Positions 1 through 7,347 of a stretch of DNA of 64,000 nt are shown here, in pieces. The stretch comes from Lactobacillus gigeriorum DSM 23908 = CRBIP 24.85. GTDB lineage: Bacteria > Bacillota > Bacilli > Lactobacillales > Lactobacillaceae. A model generated the notes under the pieces. That model worked only from the letters and a program-made list of their open reading frames with translations. It was not told where the DNA came from and ran no database searches. The position numbers and the translations under genes are program-made. The stretch spans positions 1-64,000 of the forward strand of contig NZ_CAKC01000095.1 in assembly GCF_000296855.1 (NCBI RefSeq), written 5' to 3'. Positions within the stretch are counted from its first letter, which is position 1. The number at the start of each line of letters is the position of its first letter.

Positions 1-80
1 ATTACAAATGTAGCGCCGGATACGGAACCGTACGTCCGGTGCAATGAGAGGGGCGAGAATTAAACTCCCTCTACTCTATT
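1..80 (+). mobile_element. 3' end of a group II (IIC-like) intron, domains V-VI
   Basis: Positions 13-42 fold as intron domain V: a 7-bp basal stem (13-19 with 36-42), an A-T pair at 20/35, a two-base bulge (33-34), a 4-bp upper stem (21-24 with 29-32) and a four-base loop. The base of the stem reads CGC (14-16), the triad variant of group IIC introns; most other group II introns have AGC. Positions 47-52 pair with 67-72 as a short domain VI, and the intron probably ends near 79-80. The reverse-transcriptase gene would lie upstream, outside the window. The fold was drawn by eye. Confidence 0.7.
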
Positions 81-248
81 GTCCTGATACTGCTTGATCC
101 TGCGATTGACCTGTCTAACGGATATGCCTAGCTTAAGGGCGGCTCTTTTCTTGTTGCCATGATGATCTACTAGGTCTTTAATAACTTGATACTGCTTATC
201 GTATTTCATGCTTAAACTGATCCTCTTCACTTTGACCATAACCTCCAA
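60..248 (-). pseudogene. N-terminal fragment of an IS transposase (IS1202/ISNCY-like), cut by the intron
   Basis: On the minus strand, 62 codons encode a basic helix-turn-helix start: a KYDKQYQVIKDLV-type segment, then NKKRAALKLGISVRQVNRRI, typical of the N-terminus of IS1202-group (ISNCY) transposases. The last five or so codons and the stop come from the antisense of the group II intron, so the authentic sequence ends near 81-83. The catalytic core is not in the window; it may resume beyond the intron. The IS family assignment is from memory of the HTH sequence and is moderate. Confidence 0.6.
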
Positions 249-275
249 TAACAGAGATTATGCCATAATCAATTT

Positions 276-313
276 CAAATAGGACATTTTACTAAGTTAA
301 CAGATAAGACATT
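276..313. repeat. Two imperfect 13-bp direct repeats at the IS end
   Basis: Copies at 276-288 and 301-313 (CAAATAGGACATT and CAGATAAGACATT) match at 11 of 13 positions with a 25-bp period. They lie upstream of the transposase fragment, where the terminal repeats or transposase-binding sites of such an element would be. No matching opposite end is available in the window. Confidence 0.4.
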
Positions 314-356
314 ATCACTTGTTAATCACAAAAATCAAAAAAATACAAAAAAGGAC

Positions 357-385
357 TTGCAAGCTTCTAAAAAATAATGTAATAT
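357..385 (+). promoter_or_regulatory. Upstream promoter P1 of the tRNA operon
   Basis: TTGCAA at 357-362 and TAATAT at 380-385, separated by 17 bp, in a very A-rich stretch. It lies between the IS remnant and the tRNA genes and would read into them with P2. Confidence 0.5.
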
Positions 386-438
386 CTAATATGTTCTGTT
401 AAAGAACAAGTAACTCAAAAAAGAAATAAAAAAGGTTC

Positions 439-467
439 TTGACAACCTCATATAAATAAGATATGAT
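439..467 (+). promoter_or_regulatory. Main promoter P2 of the tRNA operon
   Basis: Consensus TTGACA at 439-444, 17-bp spacer, TATGAT at 462-467; predicted start near 474, about 25 nt before tRNA-Glu. The stretch 248-498 holds this promoter, P1 and the IS end, and no gene. Confidence 0.75.
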
Positions 468-498
468 AATTAAGTACTTTTGATTGAGTAACAAATAT

Positions 499-570
499 GA
501 CCCGTTGGTCAAGCGGTTAAGACACGGCCCTTTCACGGCCGTAACATGGGTTCAAATCCCGTACGGGTCA
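499..570 (+). tRNA. tRNA-Glu (anticodon TTC)
   Basis: Acceptor GACCCGT pairs with ACGGGTC, the anticodon stem CGGCC/GGCCG is perfect, loop CTTTCAC gives TTC at 532-534, and a TTCAAAT T-loop is present. Discriminator A; no CCA encoded. First gene of an 11-gene array. Confidence 0.95.
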
Positions 571-596
571 TTGCCTTAGTTGGCATTATATAATAT

Positions 597-685
597 GGAG
601 GATTACCCAAGTGGCTTAAGGGAACGGTCTTGAAAACCGTCAGGCGGGTTCTGCTCGCGCGTGGGTTCAAATCCCACATCCTCCT
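597..685 (+). tRNA. tRNA-Ser (anticodon TGA)
   Basis: Acceptor GGAGGAT/ATCCTCC, anticodon stem ACGGT/ACCGT with TGA at 631-633, and a long variable arm (GCGGG/CTCGC) as expected for a class II tRNA. No CCA encoded. Confidence 0.95.
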
Positions 686-695
686 TAATAATTAT

Positions 696-769
<74 letters not shown>

Positions 770-772
770 TAT

Positions 773-846
773 GGTCCATTGGAGTAGTGGTCAATCTCGC
801 CTCCCTGTCACGGAGGAGATCGCGGGTTCAAATCCCGCATGGACCG
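773..846 (+). tRNA. tRNA-Asp (anticodon GTC)
   Basis: Acceptor GGTCCAT/ATGGACC, perfect anticodon stem CCTCC/GGAGG with loop CTGTCAC, T-stem GCGGG/CCCGC. Discriminator G, no encoded CCA. Confidence 0.95.
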
Positions 847-852
847 TAAGAT

Positions 853-925
853 GGCTCGGTAGCTCAGTTGGTAGAGCAAAGGATTGAAGCTCCTTGTGTC
901 GGCGGTTCGATTCCGTCCCGCGCCA
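853..925 (+). tRNA. tRNA-Phe (anticodon GAA)
   Basis: Anticodon loop TTGAAGC with GAA at 886-888; D- and T-arms normal. The acceptor stem GGCTCGG against CCGCGCC leaves a T:C mismatch at the fourth pair (position 856), where a G would restore pairing. Confidence 0.9.
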
Positions 926-931
926 TCAACC

Positions 932-1013
932 GGAGGAGTAGCGAAGTGGCTAAACGCGACGGTCTGTAAAATCGTTCTCTCTGAGTTCGGCGGTTCGAAT
1001 CCACCCTCCTCCA
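932..1013 (+). tRNA. tRNA-Tyr (anticodon GTA)
   Basis: Class II tRNA with a long variable arm; acceptor GGAGGAG/CTCCTCC; GTA at 966-968. The T-stem GGCGG/CCACC has a C:A mismatch at position 1003, where a G would pair. Confidence 0.9.
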
Positions 1014-1018
1014 TTAAT

Positions 1019-1089
1019 AGGGACATCGTATAATGGTAGTACATCGGTCTCCAAAACCGCTAATGTGGGTTCAATTCCTACTGTCCCTG
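1019..1089 (+). tRNA. tRNA-Trp (anticodon CCA)
   Basis: Acceptor AGGGACA/TGTCCCT with discriminator G; anticodon loop CTCCAAA. The outermost anticodon-stem pair is T:C (TCGGT/ACCGC), leaving four good pairs. Confidence 0.9.
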
Positions 1090-1101
1090 TTTAAACTTCA
1101 C

Positions 1102-1175
1102 GGCGGAATTGGTGAAGGGGTTAACACACCGGTTTGTGGATCCGGCATACATGGGTTCGAATCCCATATTCCGCC
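1102..1175 (+). tRNA. tRNA-His (anticodon GTG)
   Basis: The extra 5' G at 1102 faces discriminator C at 1175, the histidine-specific G-1:C73 pair. Acceptor GCGGAAT/ATTCCGC. The innermost anticodon-stem pair is T:T (CCGGT/TCCGG). Confidence 0.9.
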
Positions 1176-1182
1176 CTAACAT

Positions 1183-1254
1183 TGGGATATAGCCAAGTGG
1201 TAAGGCATTAGACTTTGACTCTAACATGCACTGGTTCGAATCCAGTTATCCCAA
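1183..1254 (+). tRNA. tRNA-Gln (anticodon TTG)
   Basis: Acceptor TGGGATA/TATCCCA, perfect anticodon stem TTAGA/TCTAA, TTG at 1215-1217, T-stem ACTGG/CCAGT. Firmicutes normally charge it by mischarging with Glu followed by amidation. Confidence 0.95.
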
Positions 1255-1274
1255 TTGTTTATATAAATACTCAT

Positions 1275-1345
<71 letters not shown>

Positions 1346-1387
1346 TACTCTTGACAGACGTTGGAGAGTATAACTTAATATTAATAT

Positions 1388-1472
1388 GGCGGTGTGGCGG
1401 AATTGGCAGACGCGTCAGACTCAAAATCTGGTGTCCATTACGGACGTATCGGTTCGACCCCGATCACCGCTA
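1388..1472 (+). tRNA. tRNA-Leu (anticodon CAA)
   Basis: Class II tRNA; the standard TGGCGGAATTGG D-arm sets the start at 1388; anticodon loop CTCAAAA with CAA at 1422-1424. The acceptor is closed by a G1:T72 wobble with discriminator A. Last gene of the array. Confidence 0.92.
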
Positions 1473-1482
1473 TTAAGAATGA

Positions 1483-1512
1483 AAGATCTAGCTTCGGCTG
1501 GATCTTTTTTTG
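1483..1512 (+). terminator. Terminator of the tRNA operon
   Basis: Stem AGATCTAGC / GCTGGATCT (one G:T wobble) with a TTCG tetraloop, followed by a T-run. Confidence 0.9.
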
Positions 1513-1542
1513 TTAAATAATAAACAATTTTGATGTCTGAAA

Positions 1543-1571
1543 TTGCAAGTAGTACTAGTAAACTTTATAAT
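1543..1571 (+). promoter_or_regulatory. Promoter of the glycolipid/LTA operon
   Basis: TTGCAA (1543-1548), 17 bp, TATAAT (1566-1571). The predicted start falls at about 1577-1579, inside the AAAGGAGG ribosome-binding site, so the 5' leader would be only about 16 nt. Confidence 0.75.
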
Positions 1572-1593
1572 GCTAAAAGGAGGTATATATTCG

Positions 1594-2766
1594 ATGAATA
1601 TAGGCATTTTTACTGATACGTATTTCCCACAAATTAGTGGTGTTGCTACATCAATTAAAACTTTAAAAGAAGCGCTTGAAAAGCAAGGGCATAATGTGTT
1701 CATTTTTACTACCACTGATCCACACCTAGAAAAGGGCACAATTGAGCCGAATATTTTTCGCTTTAGCAGTGTACCATTTATATCATTTACAGACCGCAGA
1801 ATAGCTTTTAGGGGCTTTTTTGAAGCGACTAAGGTTGCTAAAGAAGTTCAATTGGATATTGTTCATACTCAAACTGAGTTCGCCCTAGGTATAATGGGGA
1901 AATATGTTGCTCATCAGTTAAAAATACCGGCTATCCATACCTACCATACAATGTATGAAGATTATTTGCATTACGTTTTGAATGGCCACTTGTTACGTCC
2001 ATATCATGTAAAACAATTTACTAAGACGTACTTGAAAAATATGGATGGCGTAATTGCTCCAAGTAAACGGGTAGAGAACTTACTTACACGCTATGGTGTT
2101 GATATTCCAATCAAGATTGTACCCACTGGAGTAGATATCGATAGTATTAATAATGATCCAAATCGAGACGTTCGCAAAGAACTTGGAATTAGTGAGGATA
2201 GCCAAGTTATTTTGACTTTAAGTAGAATTGCGGCGGAGAAAAAAATAGATCATATTTTGAATTCAATGTCCCAAATCATTGAAGATTTTCCTAAGGTCAA
2301 ATTAGTTATTGCCGGCGATGGACCCGATGTAGATCAACTTAAAGATCAAGTTGAGCGGTTAACGCTTGAGGATTATGTAATTTTTACCGGTGATGTAGAT
2401 CATAATGAAGTAGGAATTTATTACCGGATGGCAGACCTGTTCGTCTCGGCAAGTGATACCGAAACGCAAGGATTAACTTACATTGAGGCTTTAGCAGCAG
2501 GGACGAAGTGTGTAGTATATGATACTGACTATACTGAAGGGGTTTTTGATCAACCTGAATTCGGTAAAGTATTTACTACTCAAAAGGAAATGACAACAGA
2601 AATTATCGATTACTTAGCTGAAGGAAGAAAACCAATCCCTGAGGCAGCATTAAAACAAAAAATGATCCAAATTTCAGCTGATACCTTTGCAACTGAAGTA
2701 TGTGACTTTTATCAAATGGCAATAGATAATTATCAAGAAAAGCAAGAAGAGGATTTAAATGATTAG
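1594..2766 (+). CDS. lafA: Glycolipid glycosyltransferase, LafA-like (diacylglycerol glucosyltransferase)
   Basis: A 390-residue GT4-family (GT-B fold) glycosyltransferase. The N-terminus MNIGIFTDTYFPQISG is typical of the enzyme that glucosylates diacylglycerol to begin the lipoteichoic-acid glycolipid anchor (Listeria LafA, enterococcal BgsB). A nucleotide-sugar-binding region with AGDGPD lies near residue 240, and the retaining-GT4 ETQGLTYIEALAAG segment near 290-303. The ATG at 1594 follows AAAGGAGG by about 10 nt; an upstream in-frame start at 1543 has no such site and overlaps the promoter. It overlaps the next glycosyltransferase by 8 nt, implying translational coupling. The lafA/lafB assignment rests on gene order and remembered homologues. 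Confidence 0.82.
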   Translation: MNIGIFTDTYFPQISGVATSIKTLKEALEKQGHNVFIFTTTDPHLEKGTIEPNIFRFSSVPFISFTDRRIAFRGFFEATKVAKEVQLDIVHTQTEFALGIMGKYVAHQLKIPAIHTYHTMYEDYLHYVLNGHLLRPYHVKQFTKTYLKNMDGVIAPSKRVENLLTRYGVDIPIKIVPTGVDIDSINNDPNRDVRKELGISEDSQVILTLSRIAAEKKIDHILNSMSQIIEDFPKVKLVIAGDGPDVDQLKDQVERLTLEDYVIFTGDVDHNEVGIYYRMADLFVSASDTETQGLTYIEALAAGTKCVVYDTDYTEGVFDQPEFGKVFTTQKEMTTEIIDYLAEGRKPIPEAALKQKMIQISADTFATEVCDFYQMAIDNYQEKQEEDLND

Positions 2767-3802
2767 AATAAATATGTTCTCCCAAGCAGATTCTGTTAAA
2801 GGGCAGGGAGTGGGCTCTGCATATAATGAATTGGTAAATTTAATGCGTACTAAATTAGTTGATGAGTTTTATATGACTATCAACAAATATGGTTCAACTG
2901 ATTTGACGCACTATCATACGATCAATCCAACCTATTTTGCTAATAGTTTTTCACCTGCAAGAGGACGAAAAATCGGATACGTGCATTTTTTACCCAATAC
3001 GCTTCAAGGTTCAATTAAATTGCCTGGTTTTGCTCAAGATGCCTTCGCAGACTATGTGATCAAATTCTATCGTCGAATGGACCAGATAGTGGTAGTCAAT
3101 CCAATTTTTATCGATAAATTGGTCGAATATGGAATTAGCAGGGAAAAAGTAAAATATATTCCTAACTTTGTTTCTAAGAAAGAATTTTATCCTCAAAGCT
3201 TAGCTCAAAAAAATGCTTTTAGAAATGAATTAGGCATACCGCATGATAAGTTTGTGGTTTTTGGTGATGGACAAGTTCAAGAACGCAAAGGCGTAGATGA
3301 TTTTGCTAAACTTGCAGAAGCAAACCCAGATGTACAATTCATCTGGGCTGGTGGCTTTTCTTTTGGAAAAATCACTGATGGTTATGATCATTACAAAGAA
3401 TTAGTTGACCATGGACCAGCTAATTTGACCTTTACTGGAATAATTGATCGCGAAAAATTAGTTAATTATTTGAACATTGCTGATTTGTTTTTGCTACCTT
3501 CATTTGATGAGCTCTTCCCAATGTCGGTATTGGAAGCCTTCAGTTGTGGTACACCTGTATTGCTTAGAGATCTTGATTTATATAAAGCAATTATCGATGG
3601 CTACTACATGCATGGAGATGATTTTGAAGAATTAAATGCCCAATTACATCAAATCATTGCCGATCCTAGTCTACTTACGAAGTATCGTGAGCTTTCGCTT
3701 CAAGCAAGCGAACAATATTCTGAGGATCATTTAGCAGATATTTGGAATGAGTTCTATCATGAACAATATGATCTTGGTAGAAAGTTAGGACAAATTCGCT
3801 AA
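2759..3802 (+). CDS. lafB: Second glycolipid glycosyltransferase, LafB/BgsA-like
   Basis: A 347-residue GT4-family protein beginning MIRINMFSQADSVKGQGVGS, the start typical of the enzyme that adds the second sugar to monoglucosyl-diacylglycerol. DELFPMSVLEAFSCGTP near 251-267 is the GT4 donor-binding E-x7-E region. The added sugar (glucose or galactose) cannot be told from sequence. Its start lies within the last codons of the first glycosyltransferase, and the flippase-like gene follows 4 nt after its stop, so the three are one transcription unit. The product acts at the cytoplasmic membrane face to build the disaccharide lipid anchor of LTA. Confidence 0.8.
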   Translation: MIRINMFSQADSVKGQGVGSAYNELVNLMRTKLVDEFYMTINKYGSTDLTHYHTINPTYFANSFSPARGRKIGYVHFLPNTLQGSIKLPGFAQDAFADYVIKFYRRMDQIVVVNPIFIDKLVEYGISREKVKYIPNFVSKKEFYPQSLAQKNAFRNELGIPHDKFVVFGDGQVQERKGVDDFAKLAEANPDVQFIWAGGFSFGKITDGYDHYKELVDHGPANLTFTGIIDREKLVNYLNIADLFLLPSFDELFPMSVLEAFSCGTPVLLRDLDLYKAIIDGYYMHGDDFEELNAQLHQIIADPSLLTKYRELSLQASEQYSEDHLADIWNEFYHEQYDLGRKLGQIR

Positions 3803-3806
3803 AGTT

Positions 3807-4832
3807 ATGAAGAAAAAATATTTTTGGAGTATTGTCGTAGTTTTAGCAATTACTGGCTATATTTTATATATCGATTTAAAAGCAACCCCAATAAAGCAAC
3901 TTGAAGTTGCAGCTCAAGGGTTAAATTGGACTATGTTAGGACTAGTTGTTGGTTTGATGATCAGCTCATATTTTTGTGAAGCGATGATTTTAAAGATTTT
4001 AGCTCAAAGAAAAGATGAACCTAAAAGATCATTTTGGTCATACTTCAGAGTGCCGATTATTCAAACTCTCTTTAATGCTATCACGCCAATGTCTACTGGG
4101 GGTCAACCAGCGCAATTAGCTGCTTTGATTCAAGTTGGAATTGAGGGTGGAAGAGCAACCTCGCTATTGTTGATGAAGTTTATTATTTATCAAATAGTTG
4201 TTTTTGCAGCTTATTTATCAACAATTATTTTTGGCTTCCATTTAGTAGTAACTAAGTTTGCTACATTGTCATTTTTTATTGTTATCGGATTAACGATTCA
4301 TGTGGTTTCAACCTTGTTTTTATTAGCAATTATGTTTGCTTATAATTCGACAAAAAAGGCAACCAATAAGTTGCTTGATTTTTTAGTTCGGTTTATCAAA
4401 ACTGATAAAATTGAACATTTAAGACAAAATATGATAACTAAAATCGATACTTTTTATGGAGAAAGTCAAAAGCTGAAGCAAGAAAAGTCCAAGCTAATAA
4501 AAGTGATTTTATTGACGGTTTTACAGCTTTTGTTTTTCTATTCAATTCCATATGGCATTTTGTTGGCGCTAAATATTAAAGCTTCATGGTTAGCAGTAAC
4601 CCAAATGAATATCATGATTATTATGTTCATGGCAATTATCCCTTTGCCTGGTGCTAGTGGTGGTGCTGAATATAGTTTTCAGACCTTATTCTCTACTTTT
4701 ATTTTAAATAGTGGAGGATTAGTGTTAGGGATGTTTATTTGGCGCTTTGTAACGTACTTTTTAGGAATTATGTTGGGGCTAGTTGGTTGGATTATTAAAC
4801 CAGCAAAAAAACAAAATACAAGAAAAGGTTAA
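3807..4832 (+). CDS. Flippase-like integral membrane protein (UPF0104 / YbhN family)
   Basis: A 341-residue protein with about eight hydrophobic segments, a short positively charged N-terminus and a basic C-terminus. MSTGGQPAQLAAL near residues 93-105 and IPLPGASGGAEY near 277-288 are characteristic of the UPF0104 family, related to the membrane half of MprF. In Listeria and enterococci a homologue follows the LTA glycolipid glycosyltransferases, so a role in moving or handling the glycolipid anchor is likely but inferred. It starts 4 nt after the preceding gene with only a weak ribosome-binding site, consistent with coupling. Confidence 0.75.
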   Translation: MKKKYFWSIVVVLAITGYILYIDLKATPIKQLEVAAQGLNWTMLGLVVGLMISSYFCEAMILKILAQRKDEPKRSFWSYFRVPIIQTLFNAITPMSTGGQPAQLAALIQVGIEGGRATSLLLMKFIIYQIVVFAAYLSTIIFGFHLVVTKFATLSFFIVIGLTIHVVSTLFLLAIMFAYNSTKKATNKLLDFLVRFIKTDKIEHLRQNMITKIDTFYGESQKLKQEKSKLIKVILLTVLQLLFFYSIPYGILLALNIKASWLAVTQMNIMIIMFMAIIPLPGASGGAEYSFQTLFSTFILNSGGLVLGMFIWRFVTYFLGIMLGLVGWIIKPAKKQNTRKG

Positions 4833-4902
4833 TTTGATTTGAAAATACTGTACCTATTGGCTCTTCGTAGTATGATAGTTAGCGTAATGAAAGGAGCAAA
4901 AG

Positions 4903-6966
4903 ATGGCACGTACCAAATCTTTTCTACAATGGCTAACTCATGACAAGTTAGGGTTCTTTACCATTGTTTTGACGCTATTTTGGTTGAAAACCTACTTTAT
5001 CTATTTAACAAAGTTCAATTTGGGTGCTGTAGGCCCAATGCAACAATTCTTGTTATTGCTTAATCCGATCCCTGCAGGGATGTTGTTGTTAGGGATTGGA
5101 CTATTTTTTAAAGGTAGAAAATCTTATTGGATCATCGTAATAATTGATTTTCTTTTAACCTTATGGCTATTTTCGAATATTCTTTATTATCGCGAGTTTT
5201 CGAACTTCTTGTCTTTCTCAATTATCAAAACTTCAGGTTCAACGTCAGATAATTTAGGAAAAAGTATTGTTGGTATTACTTTGGCTAGTGATTTCTTAGC
5301 TTTTTTGGATATTGGAATCATTATTGCGCTACTTGCTACCAAAGTAATAAGAATTGATGTTCGCCCGTTGAGATTAAAGCTGTTAAGTCTAATTGAACTG
5401 TTGGCTGTTTGCTTAATGGGATTAGACTTAATGATGGCTCAAAAAGATCGCTCAGGATTGTTAACCAGAACTTTTGATAACAACTACATCGTTAAGTATT
5501 TGGGAATCAATGAGTATGCTTTGTACGATGGCTACAAGACGGCACAAACGTCAGCTCAGATGGCTAATGCTAATGTTTCTGATTTAAAGTCAGTTCAAAA
5601 GTATCTAAAGGCAACATATGTGAAGCCTAATAAGTCATATACTGGTGTAGCTAAGGGCAAAAATGTTTTGATTATCCATTTGGAAAGTTTTCAGCAATTT
5701 TTGATTGGCTATAAATGGAAAGGCAAAGCAGTAACGCCAAATCTGAATAAAATATTTCATGCTAAAGATACCATCAGTTTTGACAATTTTTTCAATCAAG
5801 TAGGTCAAGGAAAAACTTCCGATGCCGAAATGATGTTGGAAAATTCACTTTATGGTTTACAGTCTGGATCAGCTATGTCAAGTTATGGTACGTCTAATAC
5901 CTTTGAAAGTGCACCTGCTATTTTACATCAAAGTGGAGGCTATACTACTGCGGTAATGCATGGTGGAGAAGGTTCTTTCTGGAATCGTAATAATGCCTAT
6001 AAATCATTTGGTTATCAATACTTTATGCCTTTGTCCTATTACCAAAATAAACCAGGCTACTACATTGGTTATGGTTTGAAGGATAAGCTTTTCTTTAAGC
6101 AATCAATAAAGTATATTGAGCGCTTGCCTCAGCCGTTTTACTTGAAGATGATCACAGTTACTAATCACTACCCATATCAACTGGATAAGGCTAATCAGTC
6201 AATTGATAAGACTGATACTGGTGATGAAACTGTTGATGGCTATGTGCAAACAGCTCATTATCTAGATCAAGCTATCGGAGAATTGATGGCTTGGATGAAG
6301 AAAACTGGTTTGGATAAGAATACTTTGCTGGTATTTTATGGTGATCACTATGGAATATCAGGTAATCACCACAAAGCTTCGGCAGAATTGTTAGGAAAAG
6401 ACGAATTCAACGATTTTGATAATTTGAATTTCCAAAGAGTACCATTGATGTTCCATATGAAGGGATTAAAGGGTAAAATTGATCACACTTATGGTGGAGA
6501 AATCGATGTCTTGCCAACTTTGTTGAATTTATTAGGAATTAGCGATAAAAATACGATTCAGTTTGGTCATGATCTTTTAAGCAAGAATGCACCACAAATC
6601 GTAGCTCAACGTAATGGTGATTTTATCACTCCTGAATATGCCAAAGTCTCAGGTGATTATTATTACACCAAGACGGGAGAAGAAATTTCTCATCCAGATA
6701 AAAAATTGAAGTCAGAATTGGCATCAATTTCTAACCGAGTAACGACTCAGCTGTCTTTATCTGATAGAGTAATAAATGGTAATTTGCTTCGATTCTATAG
6801 GCCTAAATGGTTTAAAAAAGTTCAAATCAAGGATTATGACTACAATAAGAAGGTAAGTTTGGAAAAATTGAAAGATTCTAATGTTAAGACTTCTTTGTGG
6901 TATAGGAATCATAAAAAATCAACAGAGTCTAAATTTAAGACTGATGCACCAGAGTTAAAAAAATAA
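4903..6966 (+). CDS. ltaS: Lipoteichoic acid synthase (glycerol-phosphate polymerase), LtaS family
   Basis: A 687-residue membrane enzyme: about five transmembrane helices in residues 1-190, then an extracellular sulfatase-like domain. It polymerises glycerol phosphate from phosphatidylglycerol onto the glycolipid anchor outside the membrane. The catalytic threonine is Thr305 within VGQGKTSDAEM; further metal-site segments are HGGEGSFWNRN and YGDHYGISGNHH. The AAAGGAGC site sits 5 nt before ATG 4903. A TATGAT at 4871-4876 might belong to a separate promoter, but no convincing -35 accompanies it. Its position after the two glycosyltransferases places all LTA steps together. Length and motif order match the family. 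Confidence 0.9.
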   Translation: MARTKSFLQWLTHDKLGFFTIVLTLFWLKTYFIYLTKFNLGAVGPMQQFLLLLNPIPAGMLLLGIGLFFKGRKSYWIIVIIDFLLTLWLFSNILYYREFSNFLSFSIIKTSGSTSDNLGKSIVGITLASDFLAFLDIGIIIALLATKVIRIDVRPLRLKLLSLIELLAVCLMGLDLMMAQKDRSGLLTRTFDNNYIVKYLGINEYALYDGYKTAQTSAQMANANVSDLKSVQKYLKATYVKPNKSYTGVAKGKNVLIIHLESFQQFLIGYKWKGKAVTPNLNKIFHAKDTISFDNFFNQVGQGKTSDAEMMLENSLYGLQSGSAMSSYGTSNTFESAPAILHQSGGYTTAVMHGGEGSFWNRNNAYKSFGYQYFMPLSYYQNKPGYYIGYGLKDKLFFKQSIKYIERLPQPFYLKMITVTNHYPYQLDKANQSIDKTDTGDETVDGYVQTAHYLDQAIGELMAWMKKTGLDKNTLLVFYGDHYGISGNHHKASAELLGKDEFNDFDNLNFQRVPLMFHMKGLKGKIDHTYGGEIDVLPTLLNLLGISDKNTIQFGHDLLSKNAPQIVAQRNGDFITPEYAKVSGDYYYTKTGEEISHPDKKLKSELASISNRVTTQLSLSDRVINGNLLRFYRPKWFKKVQIKDYDYNKKVSLEKLKDSNVKTSLWYRNHKKSTESKFKTDAPELKK

Positions 6967-7034
6967 TCTGTAAAAAACTTGATTTTTGTGATAAAATTTA
7001 TCAGTAATCGTATCAGAATATTGGAGGCAGCGCA

Positions 7035-7268
7035 TTGTACAATATATTTATGACATTATTAATCATTGTTTCGATTTTAATTGTTATTGCAACAATGATG
7101 CAGCCGCAAAAACAACAAGATGCATTGAACGCCTTGTCAGGCGGTGCAGTTTTTAGTGGTCAAACAAAAAAACGTGGCTTTGAAGCGTTTATGGAAAAAG
7201 TTACTTCAGTTTTGTTAGTATTATTTTTCGCATTAGCTATTGTTTTGGCATATATGTCATCTAAGTAA
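7035..7268 (+). CDS. secG: Preprotein translocase subunit SecG
   Basis: A 77-residue protein with two hydrophobic helices (about residues 3-20 and 57-74) flanking a polar loop with the SecG-typical GGAVFSGQTKKRG. It is the small accessory subunit of the SecYEG channel. The start is TTG at 7035, placed 8 nt after GGAGG (7023-7027). A terminator follows directly, before rnr. Confidence 0.92.
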   Translation: MYNIFMTLLIIVSILIVIATMMQPQKQQDALNALSGGAVFSGQTKKRGFEAFMEKVTSVLLVLFFALAIVLAYMSSK

Positions 7269-7276
7269 TAGCTTTA

Positions 7277-7310
7277 CCTCCCGATCATTGATGATGGGAG
7301 GATTTTTTTT
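7277..7310 (+). terminator. Terminator between secG and rnr
   Basis: Stem CCTCCC/GGGAGG extended by ATCA/TGAT with one bulged G, then eight T. It may be partial, since rnr starts only 38 nt later. Confidence 0.8.
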
Positions 7311-7347
7311 AATATTTTTTAGGACTAAAAAAGAATGGAGAGACTCT

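Noticed and set aside
4871-4876. Separate ltaS promoter at TATGAT
   Set aside because: No acceptable -35 lies 16-18 bp upstream; kept only as a possibility in the ltaS entry.
7240-7347. N-terminal extension of rnr to 7240
   Set aside because: It would run through the secG terminator and has no ribosome-binding site; ATG 7348 has GGAG.
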